The notes beneath the pieces are model-generated. The model was not told the origin of the DNA. It worked only from the letters and a program-made list of their open reading frames with translations, and did no database searches. Below, one piece after another: positions 24,306-31,681 of a DNA stretch of 64,000 nt. The position numbers and the translations under genes were made by a program. How positions within the stretch are numbered: position 1 is the first letter of the stretch; each line of letters begins with the position of its first letter. Origin of the DNA: Nocardioidaceae bacterium (GTDB lineage: Bacteria > Actinomycetota > Actinomycetes > Propionibacteriales > Nocardioidaceae); contig JAGIBL010000004.1 in NCBI GenBank assembly GCA_017744365.1, positions 247,273 to 311,272 of the forward strand. The letters are read 5' to 3'.

Positions 24306-24321
24306 AACTAAGCGCTTGCTT
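24306..24321 (-). promoter_or_regulatory. TetR-type operator, site 3
   Basis: AACTAAGCGCTTGCTT on the plus strand (AAGCAAGCGCTTAGTT on the minus), core at 24310-24317. It overlaps the start of the predicted -35 element of the long catabolic operon, so a bound repressor would exclude RNA polymerase. Confidence 0.7.
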
Positions 24322-24348
24322 GCCAATCGAGGAATTCGGTGGCATAGT
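24320..24348 (+). promoter_or_regulatory. Predicted promoter of the catabolic operon
   Basis: -35 TTGCCA (24320-24325) and -10 CATAGT (24343-24348) separated by 17 bases. Transcription would start near 24355, leaving a leader of about 47 bases. Assigned by eye from sigma-70-like consensus and its fit with the overlapping operator. Confidence 0.45.
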
Positions 24349-24357
24349 CGCGCCCAC

Positions 24358-24373
24358 TGTGACCGCAGTCACA
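24358..24373. promoter_or_regulatory. Perfect CRP/GlxR-type binding site
   Basis: TGTGACCGCAGTCACA matches the TGTGA-N6-TCACA consensus of E. coli CRP and corynebacterial GlxR exactly; with flanks, the palindrome CTGTGAC-CGCA-GTCACAG has perfect 7-base arms. It lies just downstream of the predicted promoter, a position that would favour repression or a roadblock unless the true promoter is further down. Confidence 0.65.
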
Positions 24374-24401
24374 GGCGATGCGAGAGGTGGTCGAACAACA
24401 G

Positions 24402-25547
24402 ATGTCCCACTACGACGTGATCGTGATCGGCGGCGGGATCGCCGGTGTCTCGATCGGGTTCGAGCTGTCGAAGGACCGCACGGTCTGCCTCCTGGAGATG
24501 GAGTCGACGCTCGCCTTCCACACCACCGGCCGCTCGGCCGCGACGTTCCTGGAGACGTACGGCGGGCCGGAGATCCGCGCGCTCACCACCGGCAGCCGCA
24601 GCTTCCTGGAGAACCCGCCGGAGTTCTTCGAGGCCGCGCTGCTCAGCCCGCGCCCGCTGCTGCAGTTCGCCAAGCAGGGCAGGGGATCGGTCATCGAGCA
24701 GCTGCACGCCGACGTGCTGCCGCTGGTGCCCGACGCCGAGCTGCTCGACCCGGCCCAGGTCGCCGAGCTGTTCCCGGTGGTCGCCCCCGACTACGTCGAG
24801 CGCGGCATGTACGAGCCGGGTGCGATGGAGATCGACGTGGCCGGCCTGCACCAGGGCTACGTCCGTGGCCTGCGCGCCAACAAGGGCGAGATCGTCAAGA
24901 GCGCCCGGGTCGTCGGCCTGACCCGCGGGCCCGAGCACTGGGTCGTCGAGACCGCCGACGGCGAGCGTCGTACGGCCAACGACGTGGTGGACGCGGCCGG
25001 TGCCTGGGGCGACGTGGTCGCCGAGCTGGCCGGAGCCAAGCCGTCCGGGCTGATGCCGCTGCGCCGGACGATCTTCATGGTCAACTCCCCGCAGGGTGCC
25101 GGCACCAAGGACCTGCCGATCTTCGGCGACATCGACCAGTCCTTCTACGTCAAGCCGGAGGGCGCGCAGTTCCTCTGCTCGCCGGCCGACGAGACGCTCT
25201 GCCCGCCGAGCGACGCCAAGTCCGACGAGCTCGAGATCGCCCGCGCCATCGACGAGATCAACGCGGCCACCACCCTCGACGTGCGCAGCGTGACCACGTC
25301 CTGGGCCGGGCTGCGCAGCTTCGTGCCGGACCGCAACTTCGTGGTCGGCCCGGACCCCGAGGTGCCCGGCTTCCACTGGTTCATCGGCCAGGGCGGCTAC
25401 GGCATCCAGACCGCGCCCGCCACCGCGCAGGCCGGGGCCGCCCTGGTCCGCGGCGAGGCGTTCCCCGCCGACCTGGTCGCTCGCGGCCTCGACCCGGACC
25501 GGCTGGCGCCGCACCGCCCCGGCATGTCCGTGGCCGCCGACCACTGA
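24402..25547 (+). CDS. FAD-dependent amino-acid/amine oxidoreductase (DAO fold)
   Basis: A 381-residue flavoprotein of the D-amino-acid oxidase/glycine oxidase fold. The dinucleotide motif VIVIGGGIAG is at about 5-14 and the C-terminal FAD block WFIGQGGYGIQTAPA near 338. It oxidises a C-N bond (D-amino acid, N-methyl amino acid or related amine) to an imine. ATG 24402 is chosen over 24378 because the protein start MSHYDVIVIGG fits and a GAGAGGTGG lies upstream. It is first in the operon with a LivHMGF importer, so the imported compound is probably its substrate or a precursor. Confidence 0.87.
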   Translation: MSHYDVIVIGGGIAGVSIGFELSKDRTVCLLEMESTLAFHTTGRSAATFLETYGGPEIRALTTGSRSFLENPPEFFEAALLSPRPLLQFAKQGRGSVIEQLHADVLPLVPDAELLDPAQVAELFPVVAPDYVERGMYEPGAMEIDVAGLHQGYVRGLRANKGEIVKSARVVGLTRGPEHWVVETADGERRTANDVVDAAGAWGDVVAELAGAKPSGLMPLRRTIFMVNSPQGAGTKDLPIFGDIDQSFYVKPEGAQFLCSPADETLCPPSDAKSDELEIARAIDEINAATTLDVRSVTTSWAGLRSFVPDRNFVVGPDPEVPGFHWFIGQGGYGIQTAPATAQAGAALVRGEAFPADLVARGLDPDRLAPHRPGMSVAADH

Positions 25548-25557
25548 GGCGGACACC

Positions 25558-26430
25558 GTGGACCTCCTCCAGCAGATCATCAACGGGCTGACCATCGGCA
25601 GCGTGTACGCGCTGGTGGCGATCGGGTTCTCGGTCGTCTACGGCGCGCTCGGGCTGGTCAACTTCGCGCACGGCGACATCCTGATGGCTGGCACCTTCGT
25701 GACCTACGGGCTCTACAGCGGGCTGCACGTGCCGATCGTGCTGGCCGCGGTCGCGGGCATCCTGGCCGGCATCGTGCTGGCCGGGGTGGTCGAGGAGATC
25801 GCGGTCCGGCCGGTGCTCAAGGCGCACCTGCTGATTCCGATGATGACCACGCTCGGCATGGGCCTGATCATCCGCAACGTCGTCGAGCTCAAGTACGGCT
25901 CCGGCACGCTGCCGTTCCCCTCGTTCGCCGGCTCCGGCTTCTACACCGTCGGGGACCTCAAGATCGCCAAGGCCGCGATCGCGACGCTGCTGGTCGCGAT
26001 CCTCACCCTGGTCGTCTTCGCCGCCTTCCTGCGCTACACCAAGGCGGGCTTCGCGATCCGGGTGGTGGCCCAGGACATGACCGCGGCCCGGCTGATGGGC
26101 GTCCCGGTGAACCGCACGATCATGGCGGTCTACGGCGCCGGCGGCGCGCTCGGCGTCATCGGCGGCCTGCTCTACGCCAACACCCTCGAGGTGGTCTACC
26201 TCGGGATGGGCTTCCCGATCCTGCTCAAGGGCTTCGCCGCCGCGATCGTCGGCGGCATCGGGAACCTGCAGGGAGCGCTGCTGGGCGGGCTGATCCTCGG
26301 CATCCTCGAGGCCACCGTCGGCCCCTCGGCCGGCTCCTACCGGGACGCGATCGCCTTCGTGCTGCTGATCGCGATCCTCCTCGTCCGCCCCGCCGGCCTG
26401 CTCGGCGCCCGGGTCCAGGAGCGTGTCTGA
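25558..26430 (+). CDS. livH: Branched-chain-type ABC permease LivH
   Basis: A 290-residue permease with about eight transmembrane helices. The LivH signature NFAHGDILMAGTFV is near 40-53, and the coupling region GGIGNLQGALLGGL near 233-246. It forms a channel with LivM for uptake of amino acids, amides or related small acids. GTG start 10 bases after the flavoprotein stop with GAGG before it. The gene ends in TGATG with livM. Confidence 0.95.
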   Translation: MDLLQQIINGLTIGSVYALVAIGFSVVYGALGLVNFAHGDILMAGTFVTYGLYSGLHVPIVLAAVAGILAGIVLAGVVEEIAVRPVLKAHLLIPMMTTLGMGLIIRNVVELKYGSGTLPFPSFAGSGFYTVGDLKIAKAAIATLLVAILTLVVFAAFLRYTKAGFAIRVVAQDMTAARLMGVPVNRTIMAVYGAGGALGVIGGLLYANTLEVVYLGMGFPILLKGFAAAIVGGIGNLQGALLGGLILGILEATVGPSAGSYRDAIAFVLLIAILLVRPAGLLGARVQERV

Positions 26431-27488
26431 TGTTGAGCTTCGTCCCTCGTCCGGTCATCCGCGTCGCCGCGGTCGCGCTGCTGGTCTACGCGTTCCTGCT
26501 GCCCAACCTGGTACAGCCGTACACGATCCGGGTGGCCGCGACCATCCTGGTCTTCACCGTCTTCGCCACCGGGCTCAACCTGATCCTCGGCTTCACCGGG
26601 CTGCTCAGCTTCGGGCACGCGGCGATGTTCGGCGCCGGCGCGTACATCTCCGCCCGGCTGATGCTGGACACCGGGATGCCGCTGGCACTGGTGATCCTGG
26701 TCGCGGTCGGCGGCAGCGCCGTCTTCGGCCTGCTGGTCGGGCTCACCTCGTGGCGGGTCGGCGGTGACTACCTGGCGCTCATCACCCTCGGCGTCGGGCA
26801 GATCTTCTACCTCTACCTCAACAACGCCAACGAGGTCACCGGCGGCGCCACCGGCCTGCCCGGCATCCCGGCCGGGACGTTCTTCGGCTGGGACCTGTCC
26901 TCGATCGAGAACGTCTACCTGTTCATCCTGGTCGCGACCCTGGTAGCCACCGGGTTCGCCTGGCTGATCGGCCGGTCCTTCCTGGGCCGCTCGTTCCTGG
27001 CCATCCGCGAGGACGAGGTGATCGCCCGGGCGCACGGCATCAACGTGCCGCTGACCAAGGTGGTCGTCTTCGGCATCGGCAGCGGGATCGCCGGCCTGGC
27101 CGGGGTGCTGCAGGTGCTGCTGCTCGGCTTCGTCGGACCGGCCACCTTCACCGTGGACCAGTCGATCCTGGTCGTCGAGATCGTCCTCATCGGCGGGATG
27201 GCCACCACCTTCGGGCCGCTGCTCGGCTCGGTGCTGGTGATCGGGTCCACCGAGTACCTGCGCTCGCTGGCCGACTACCGCTCGATGATCTTCGGCGCGC
27301 TGATCGTGCTGATCCTGCTGTGGAAGCCCGGCGGGCTGGTGCAGATCCTCGGCATCGGGGACACCCGCGCCGGCCGGTTCCGCTCGCCGTTCAGCCTGTT
27401 CCGTCGTACGGGATCGAGGCCGGCGGCCGTCGAGCCGGTCGCCGAGCCGCCCGCACCGCGGGCCGTCCCCGAGGAGGTGCGCTCGTGA
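26430..27488 (+). CDS. livM: Branched-chain-type ABC permease LivM
   Basis: A 352-residue permease partner of LivH. The family blocks GFTGLLSFGHAAMFGAGAY (about 52-70) and VGGDYLALITLGVG (about 110-123) are present, with the late GGMATTFGPLLGSVL region. A charged C-terminal tail of about 40 residues (RSPFSLFRRTGSRPAAVEP) extends past the last helix, a little longer than usual. Its start shares one base with the livH stop. Confidence 0.95.
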   Translation: MLSFVPRPVIRVAAVALLVYAFLLPNLVQPYTIRVAATILVFTVFATGLNLILGFTGLLSFGHAAMFGAGAYISARLMLDTGMPLALVILVAVGGSAVFGLLVGLTSWRVGGDYLALITLGVGQIFYLYLNNANEVTGGATGLPGIPAGTFFGWDLSSIENVYLFILVATLVATGFAWLIGRSFLGRSFLAIREDEVIARAHGINVPLTKVVVFGIGSGIAGLAGVLQVLLLGFVGPATFTVDQSILVVEIVLIGGMATTFGPLLGSVLVIGSTEYLRSLADYRSMIFGALIVLILLWKPGGLVQILGIGDTRAGRFRSPFSLFRRTGSRPAAVEPVAEPPAPRAVPEEVRS

Positions 27489-28273
27489 CCGCGCTGCTGC
27501 CCGAGGCCCCCATCTTCAAGGCCACCGGGGTCGGCTGCCGGTTCGGCGGCGTGATCGCCCTGGACAGCGTCGACTTCCAGGTCGGGCCGGACGAGATCGT
27601 CGGGCTGATCGGCCCCAACGGCTCCGGCAAGACCACCCTGCTCAACGTGCTCTCCGGCATCTACCGGGCCAGCAGCGGGTCGCTGGAGATCGACGGCAAG
27701 CCGTCGCGCTTCAAGTCCTCGCGCCGGCTCAGCCGCGACCACGGCCTGGCCCGGACGTTCCAGAACATCCGGCTGTGCCCGTCGCTGACCGTGCGCGACA
27801 ACGTGCTGATCGGGATGCACTCCGGATTCCGCTGGTACGACGCGCTCTGGACCGGGGGCCGGGGCAGCCGCGAGCGCCGGTCGGTCGAGCGGGTCGAGGA
27901 GATCCTCGAGTTCGTCGGGATCGCCGACAAGCGCGACGAGATCGCCACCGACCTCGCGTACGGCGACCAGCGGCGGGTGGAGATCGCCCGGGCGCTGGCC
28001 ACCAACCCGCGGCTGCTGCTGCTCGACGAGCCGGCCGCCGGGATGAACCCGCGCGAGGCCCGGGTCCTGGTCGACCTCATCAAGCGGATCCACGACGAGC
28101 GCGAGATCGCCATCGTCGTGATCGAGCACAACATGAACGTGGTGATGAACACCGCGTCCCGGGTGATGGTCCTCGACGCCGGCCTCTGCATCGCGCACGG
28201 CGACCCGAAGACGGTCAGCTCCGATCCGCACGTCCTGGAGGCCTACCTGGGAAAGAGGTTCCGCGATGCCTGA
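27485..28273 (+). CDS. livG: ABC transporter ATP-binding protein LivG
   Basis: A 262-residue ATPase. Walker A GPNGSGKTT starts at residue 43, the signature LAYGDQRRVEIARAL is near 157, Walker B LLLLDEPAAGMNP near 178, and the switch histidine in VVIEHNMNVV near 208. It drives LivHM transport together with LivF. GTG start overlaps the livM stop by four bases, and livF overlaps its end by eight. Confidence 0.95.
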   Translation: MTALLPEAPIFKATGVGCRFGGVIALDSVDFQVGPDEIVGLIGPNGSGKTTLLNVLSGIYRASSGSLEIDGKPSRFKSSRRLSRDHGLARTFQNIRLCPSLTVRDNVLIGMHSGFRWYDALWTGGRGSRERRSVERVEEILEFVGIADKRDEIATDLAYGDQRRVEIARALATNPRLLLLDEPAAGMNPREARVLVDLIKRIHDEREIAIVVIEHNMNVVMNTASRVMVLDAGLCIAHGDPKTVSSDPHVLEAYLGKRFRDA

Positions 28274-29024
28274 GACCCTGCTGCGCGCTGAGGACCTGAC
28301 CGTCCGCTACGGACCGGTGACGGCGCTGGAGAACGTGAGCCTGCACGTCGACGAGGGCGAGATCGTCGCCCTGGTCGGCGCCAACGGCGCCGGGAAGTCC
28401 ACGCTGCTCAAGACCCTGTCCGGGCTGATCCGCCCGGCCGCCGGGACGATCACCTTCCGCGACACCGACCTGGCCCGGACCCAGGCGCACAGGATCGTGC
28501 AGGCCGGGCTGGTGCACGTGCCCGAGGGCCGGCACGTGTTCCCGCGGTTCAGCCTCAAGGAGAACCTGCTCGCCGGCGCCTACACCAACGACTGGAAGAA
28601 CGCCGGCAAGCGGGCCGAGGAGATCATCGAGAGCACCCCGATCCTGGCGCGGCGTGCGGGCAGCACCGCCGGCCAGCTCTCCGGCGGCGAGCAGCAGATG
28701 CTGGTGATCCAGCGCGCGCTGATGGCCGACCCGCGGATGGTGATGCTCGACGAGCCGTCGATGGGTCTCTCGCCGGTGCTCGCCGACCAGGTGCTCGAGC
28801 TCGTCTCGGGCCTGCGCGACCGCGGTGTCACCGTGCTGCTCGTCGAGCAGAACGCGCTCGGCGCCCTCGACATCGCCGACCGGGTCTACGCCCTGGCCAC
28901 CGGCGAGGTCCTCTACAGCGGCAGCTCCGCGGAGCTGCGCGACGATCCGCAGTTCGCGGACCAGTTCCTCGGCGTCGTCTCGGCCGACGCCGAACGGCGG
29001 GCGCAGGAGTCCGGCCACCACTGA
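28266..29024 (+). CDS. livF: ABC transporter ATP-binding protein LivF
   Basis: A 252-residue ATPase and partner of LivG. Walker A GANGAGKST at 38-46, signature QLSGGEQQML near 137-146, Walker B MVMLDEPSMGLSP near 160, and LLVEQNALGAL. The family block HVPEGRHVFPRFSLKENL is present. Starts inside the end of livG. Confidence 0.95.
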   Translation: MPETLLRAEDLTVRYGPVTALENVSLHVDEGEIVALVGANGAGKSTLLKTLSGLIRPAAGTITFRDTDLARTQAHRIVQAGLVHVPEGRHVFPRFSLKENLLAGAYTNDWKNAGKRAEEIIESTPILARRAGSTAGQLSGGEQQMLVIQRALMADPRMVMLDEPSMGLSPVLADQVLELVSGLRDRGVTVLLVEQNALGALDIADRVYALATGEVLYSGSSAELRDDPQFADQFLGVVSADAERRAQESGHH

Positions 29025-29055
29025 AGCACCACCTCAACCAGCACAAGGAGCACGC

Positions 29056-30237
29056 ATGAAGTTCAACAAGGCCTATGCGGCGGTCGGCGCGACCCTCGCG
29101 CTGGGGCTCTCCCTGAGTGCCTGCGGAAGCAGCTCGGGTGGCGGGGGCGCGAGCGGTGACTCGATCACCGTCGCGGTGGCCGGGCCGATGACCGGCGACA
29201 ACGGCATCTACGGCCAGGACCAGCTCTCCGGGGTGAAGTTCGCGGCCGAGGAGGTCAACGACGCCGGCGGCATCCCGTCCGGCCCGCTCAAGGGCAAGAA
29301 GATCAAGGTCGTCAAGTACGACGACGTCGCCGACCCGAACCAGGGCGCCTCGGTGGCGCAGAAGATCTGCGACGACACCGGCATCATGGCCGTCTTCGGG
29401 CACAGCAACTCCTCGGTCACGCTGGCCGCCGAGCCGATCTACGAGCGCTGCGGCGTGCCGCTGTTCGTGAGCTACTCCTCGAACCCGGAGATCACCGCGA
29501 AGCGTCACGAGAACCTGTTCCGCACGCTGATCGACGACGCCAAGATGGGCAGCGAGATGGCGAGCTACTCCCACGACCAGCTCGGCTTCAAGAAGGTCGG
29601 CGTGCTCGCCTCCGACGACGACTACGGCGACGGCCTGAAGACCAACTTCAACAAGACCGCGGACGAGATCGGCCTGAAGGTCGCCAAGACGGTGACCACC
29701 TCGGCCAAGCAGAAGGACTTCACCCCGCAGCTGACCGAGCTGCGCAACGCCGGTGCCGACTCGCTGGTGCTGCTGAACACCTACACGGACGCCGCGCTGC
29801 AGATCAAGCAGGCCAGCGCGATGGGCTGGAAGGTGCCGATCTTCGTCACGCCGGGCTCGAACAGCCCCGAGCTGGTGAAGATCGCCGGAGCCAAGGCCGC
29901 CGAGGGCGTCATCGTCGCCGCCGTCTTCGACCCGAACTCCAAGGACCCGGGCCCGGCCAAGTTCGTCACCGACTTCACCGCGGCCAACGGCAAGGCCCCC
30001 GGTGAGTCCGCGGCGATGTCGTACGACTCCTTCTACGTCTTCCTCAAGTCCCTCGAGGACGGCGCCAAGGACCGCAAGAGCGTGATCTCCAAGACCGACT
30101 CCATCGGCACCTTCACGCTCCCGATCCGCGGCGAGCTGACCTTCACCGAGAACCACGAGCCCACCATCGTGCCCGGCAAGCCGGCCCAGGTGCTGCTCCA
30201 GGTCAAGAACGGCCAGATCGGCAGCTACGCCGGCTGA
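29056..30237 (+). CDS. Liv-type substrate-binding lipoprotein
   Basis: A 393-residue type I periplasmic-binding-fold protein. A signal peptide ends in the lipobox LSAC with C23 as the lipidated cysteine, followed by a Ser/Gly linker. The mature protein begins ITVAVAGPMTGDNGIYGQD, the usual start of LivJ-type receptors, with FGHSNSSVTLAAEPIYERC as the hinge and ligand region. It captures the substrate outside the cell and delivers it to LivHMGF. Start is backed by AAGGAGCACGC. A strong hairpin follows, so this gene may be expressed more than the genes after it. Confidence 0.94.
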   Translation: MKFNKAYAAVGATLALGLSLSACGSSSGGGGASGDSITVAVAGPMTGDNGIYGQDQLSGVKFAAEEVNDAGGIPSGPLKGKKIKVVKYDDVADPNQGASVAQKICDDTGIMAVFGHSNSSVTLAAEPIYERCGVPLFVSYSSNPEITAKRHENLFRTLIDDAKMGSEMASYSHDQLGFKKVGVLASDDDYGDGLKTNFNKTADEIGLKVAKTVTTSAKQKDFTPQLTELRNAGADSLVLLNTYTDAALQIKQASAMGWKVPIFVTPGSNSPELVKIAGAKAAEGVIVAAVFDPNSKDPGPAKFVTDFTAANGKAPGESAAMSYDSFYVFLKSLEDGAKDRKSVISKTDSIGTFTLPIRGELTFTENHEPTIVPGKPAQVLLQVKNGQIGSYAG

Positions 30238-30249
30238 CCTCCCCCGACG

Positions 30250-30287
30250 GGGTGCCGTGCGGGATCTCCCTTCCCCGCACGGCACCC
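30250..30287 (+). terminator. Strong hairpin after the binding-protein gene
   Basis: Perfect 14-base stem GGGTGCCGTGCGGG / CCCGCACGGCACCC with a 10-base loop, 12 bases after the lipoprotein stop and 45 before the next start. Without a U-tract it may act as a partial terminator or as a 3' stabiliser of the upstream mRNA, a common device for raising binding-protein levels. Confidence 0.7.
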
Positions 30288-30331
30288 GACCCACCCCCTG
30301 TCTCGCAAGATCTCAGCAAGGAGCAAGGCCG

Positions 30332-31681
30332 ATGACCGACATCCTGGACACCATCACCACGTGGGCAGCCGAGCTCACCTGGGACGACCTGCCCGCCGAG
30401 GTCCGCGAGCGCGCCGGCTTCGCGCTCAGCGACACCGTGGCCACCATGGTCGGCGGTGCCCCGACCGAGGCCGCCGGGATCGCGCTGGACTACGCGGCCA
30501 CCGCCGCGGGCAGCGCTCCGCTGGTCGGCCGCGGTGCCGCGGCCACGCCCGCCAGCGCCGCGTTCGGCAACGGCGTCGCGGCCAGCGCGCTGGACTTCGA
30601 CGACGGCCACTACCTGGCCGGCGCCATCCACCCCGGCTCGGTGATCGTGCCCGCGGTGCTCGCCGTCGCCAAGCCGCGCACCACGGTCGCCGAGGCCCTG
30701 GTCGCCCAGGTCGTCGGCTACGAGATCGGCCTGCGCGCCGCGGCGCTGCTGTGGCCCCAGCACGACGGCGACCACTACCACGCCACCGGCTGCGCGGGCG
30801 CGATCGGTGCCGCCGCTGCCGCGGCCAAGCTGCTCGGCCTGGACGCCGACGGCATCGGCCGGGCCATCAAGATCAGCTGGGTGCACGCGCCGATGTCGAC
30901 GTTCGGCACCCCGATGGTCAAGGAGTCGATCGGCTGGGGCGCGGCCACCGGCGTCGCCGCGGCCGAGCTCGCCGCGGCCGGCTTCATGCGGCTGCCGGCC
31001 GGTTACACGATCCCGTCCAACGAGGTGCTGCCGCCGACGCCGTTCCACCAGCCGGGCGCGGCGCAGGACCCGTTCGTGACCAGCATCGGCACCCGCTACG
31101 AGGTGCTGCACACCTACTTCAAGTCGTTTGCCGCCTGCCGCTACATCCACGCCGCCGGCGCCGGCTTCCAGGCGCTGCTCGCCGAGCACGGCATCGCGGC
31201 CGCGGACATCGCCTCGGTCCGGGTCGGCACCCACCAGGCCGCGACCTTCCTCGACGAGGTGGCGCCGAAGACGATCGAGACGGCGCAGTACAGCTTCCCG
31301 CTCGTCTTCGGCTCGCTCGCCCTGTGGGGCGCGGTCGGTGCTCCCGAGATGGACGCCTCCCGGCTCGACGACGACGAGCGGCTGGCGTTCGCGGCCAAGG
31401 TCCGGCTCGAGTACGACGCCGACCTCGACCAGCACTACCCGGCCCGCTACCCGAGCAGGGTCGCGGTGACCACCACCGACGGCCGCACCGTCGAGGGTGT
31501 CTACCTGGACGCGCCCGGCGACCCCGGCACCTCGTTCGGCCCGGCCGAGCTGCGCGCGAAGTGGCTGCGCCTGCTCGTCCCGGCCCTGGGCGAGGGTGCC
31601 GCGGAGAAGGTGCTCGCCGGCCTCGGCGACGCGAACGCCGGCCTGCACGAGACCCTCGCCCCCGTCTGGGAGGGCAAGTGA
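30332..31681 (+). CDS. MmgE/PrpD family protein
   Basis: A 449-residue protein of the MmgE/PrpD fold, which includes 2-methylcitrate dehydratase, cis-aconitate decarboxylase and iminodisuccinate epimerase. The all-helical domain has GNGVAASALDFDDGH near 80 and HPGSVIVPAVLA near 105. The second domain carries YEVLHTYFKSFAACRYIHA, the usual K-x-x-A-C-R-x-x-H block near 264-271. The substrate would be a multi-carboxylic acid or an imino-diacid; the company of amine oxidases and RidA makes an imino-acid role possible (inference). ATG 30332 follows AAGGAGCAAGG. Confidence 0.88.
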   Translation: MTDILDTITTWAAELTWDDLPAEVRERAGFALSDTVATMVGGAPTEAAGIALDYAATAAGSAPLVGRGAAATPASAAFGNGVAASALDFDDGHYLAGAIHPGSVIVPAVLAVAKPRTTVAEALVAQVVGYEIGLRAAALLWPQHDGDHYHATGCAGAIGAAAAAAKLLGLDADGIGRAIKISWVHAPMSTFGTPMVKESIGWGAATGVAAAELAAAGFMRLPAGYTIPSNEVLPPTPFHQPGAAQDPFVTSIGTRYEVLHTYFKSFAACRYIHAAGAGFQALLAEHGIAAADIASVRVGTHQAATFLDEVAPKTIETAQYSFPLVFGSLALWGAVGAPEMDASRLDDDERLAFAAKVRLEYDADLDQHYPARYPSRVAVTTTDGRTVEGVYLDAPGDPGTSFGPAELRAKWLRLLVPALGEGAAEKVLAGLGDANAGLHETLAPVWEGK

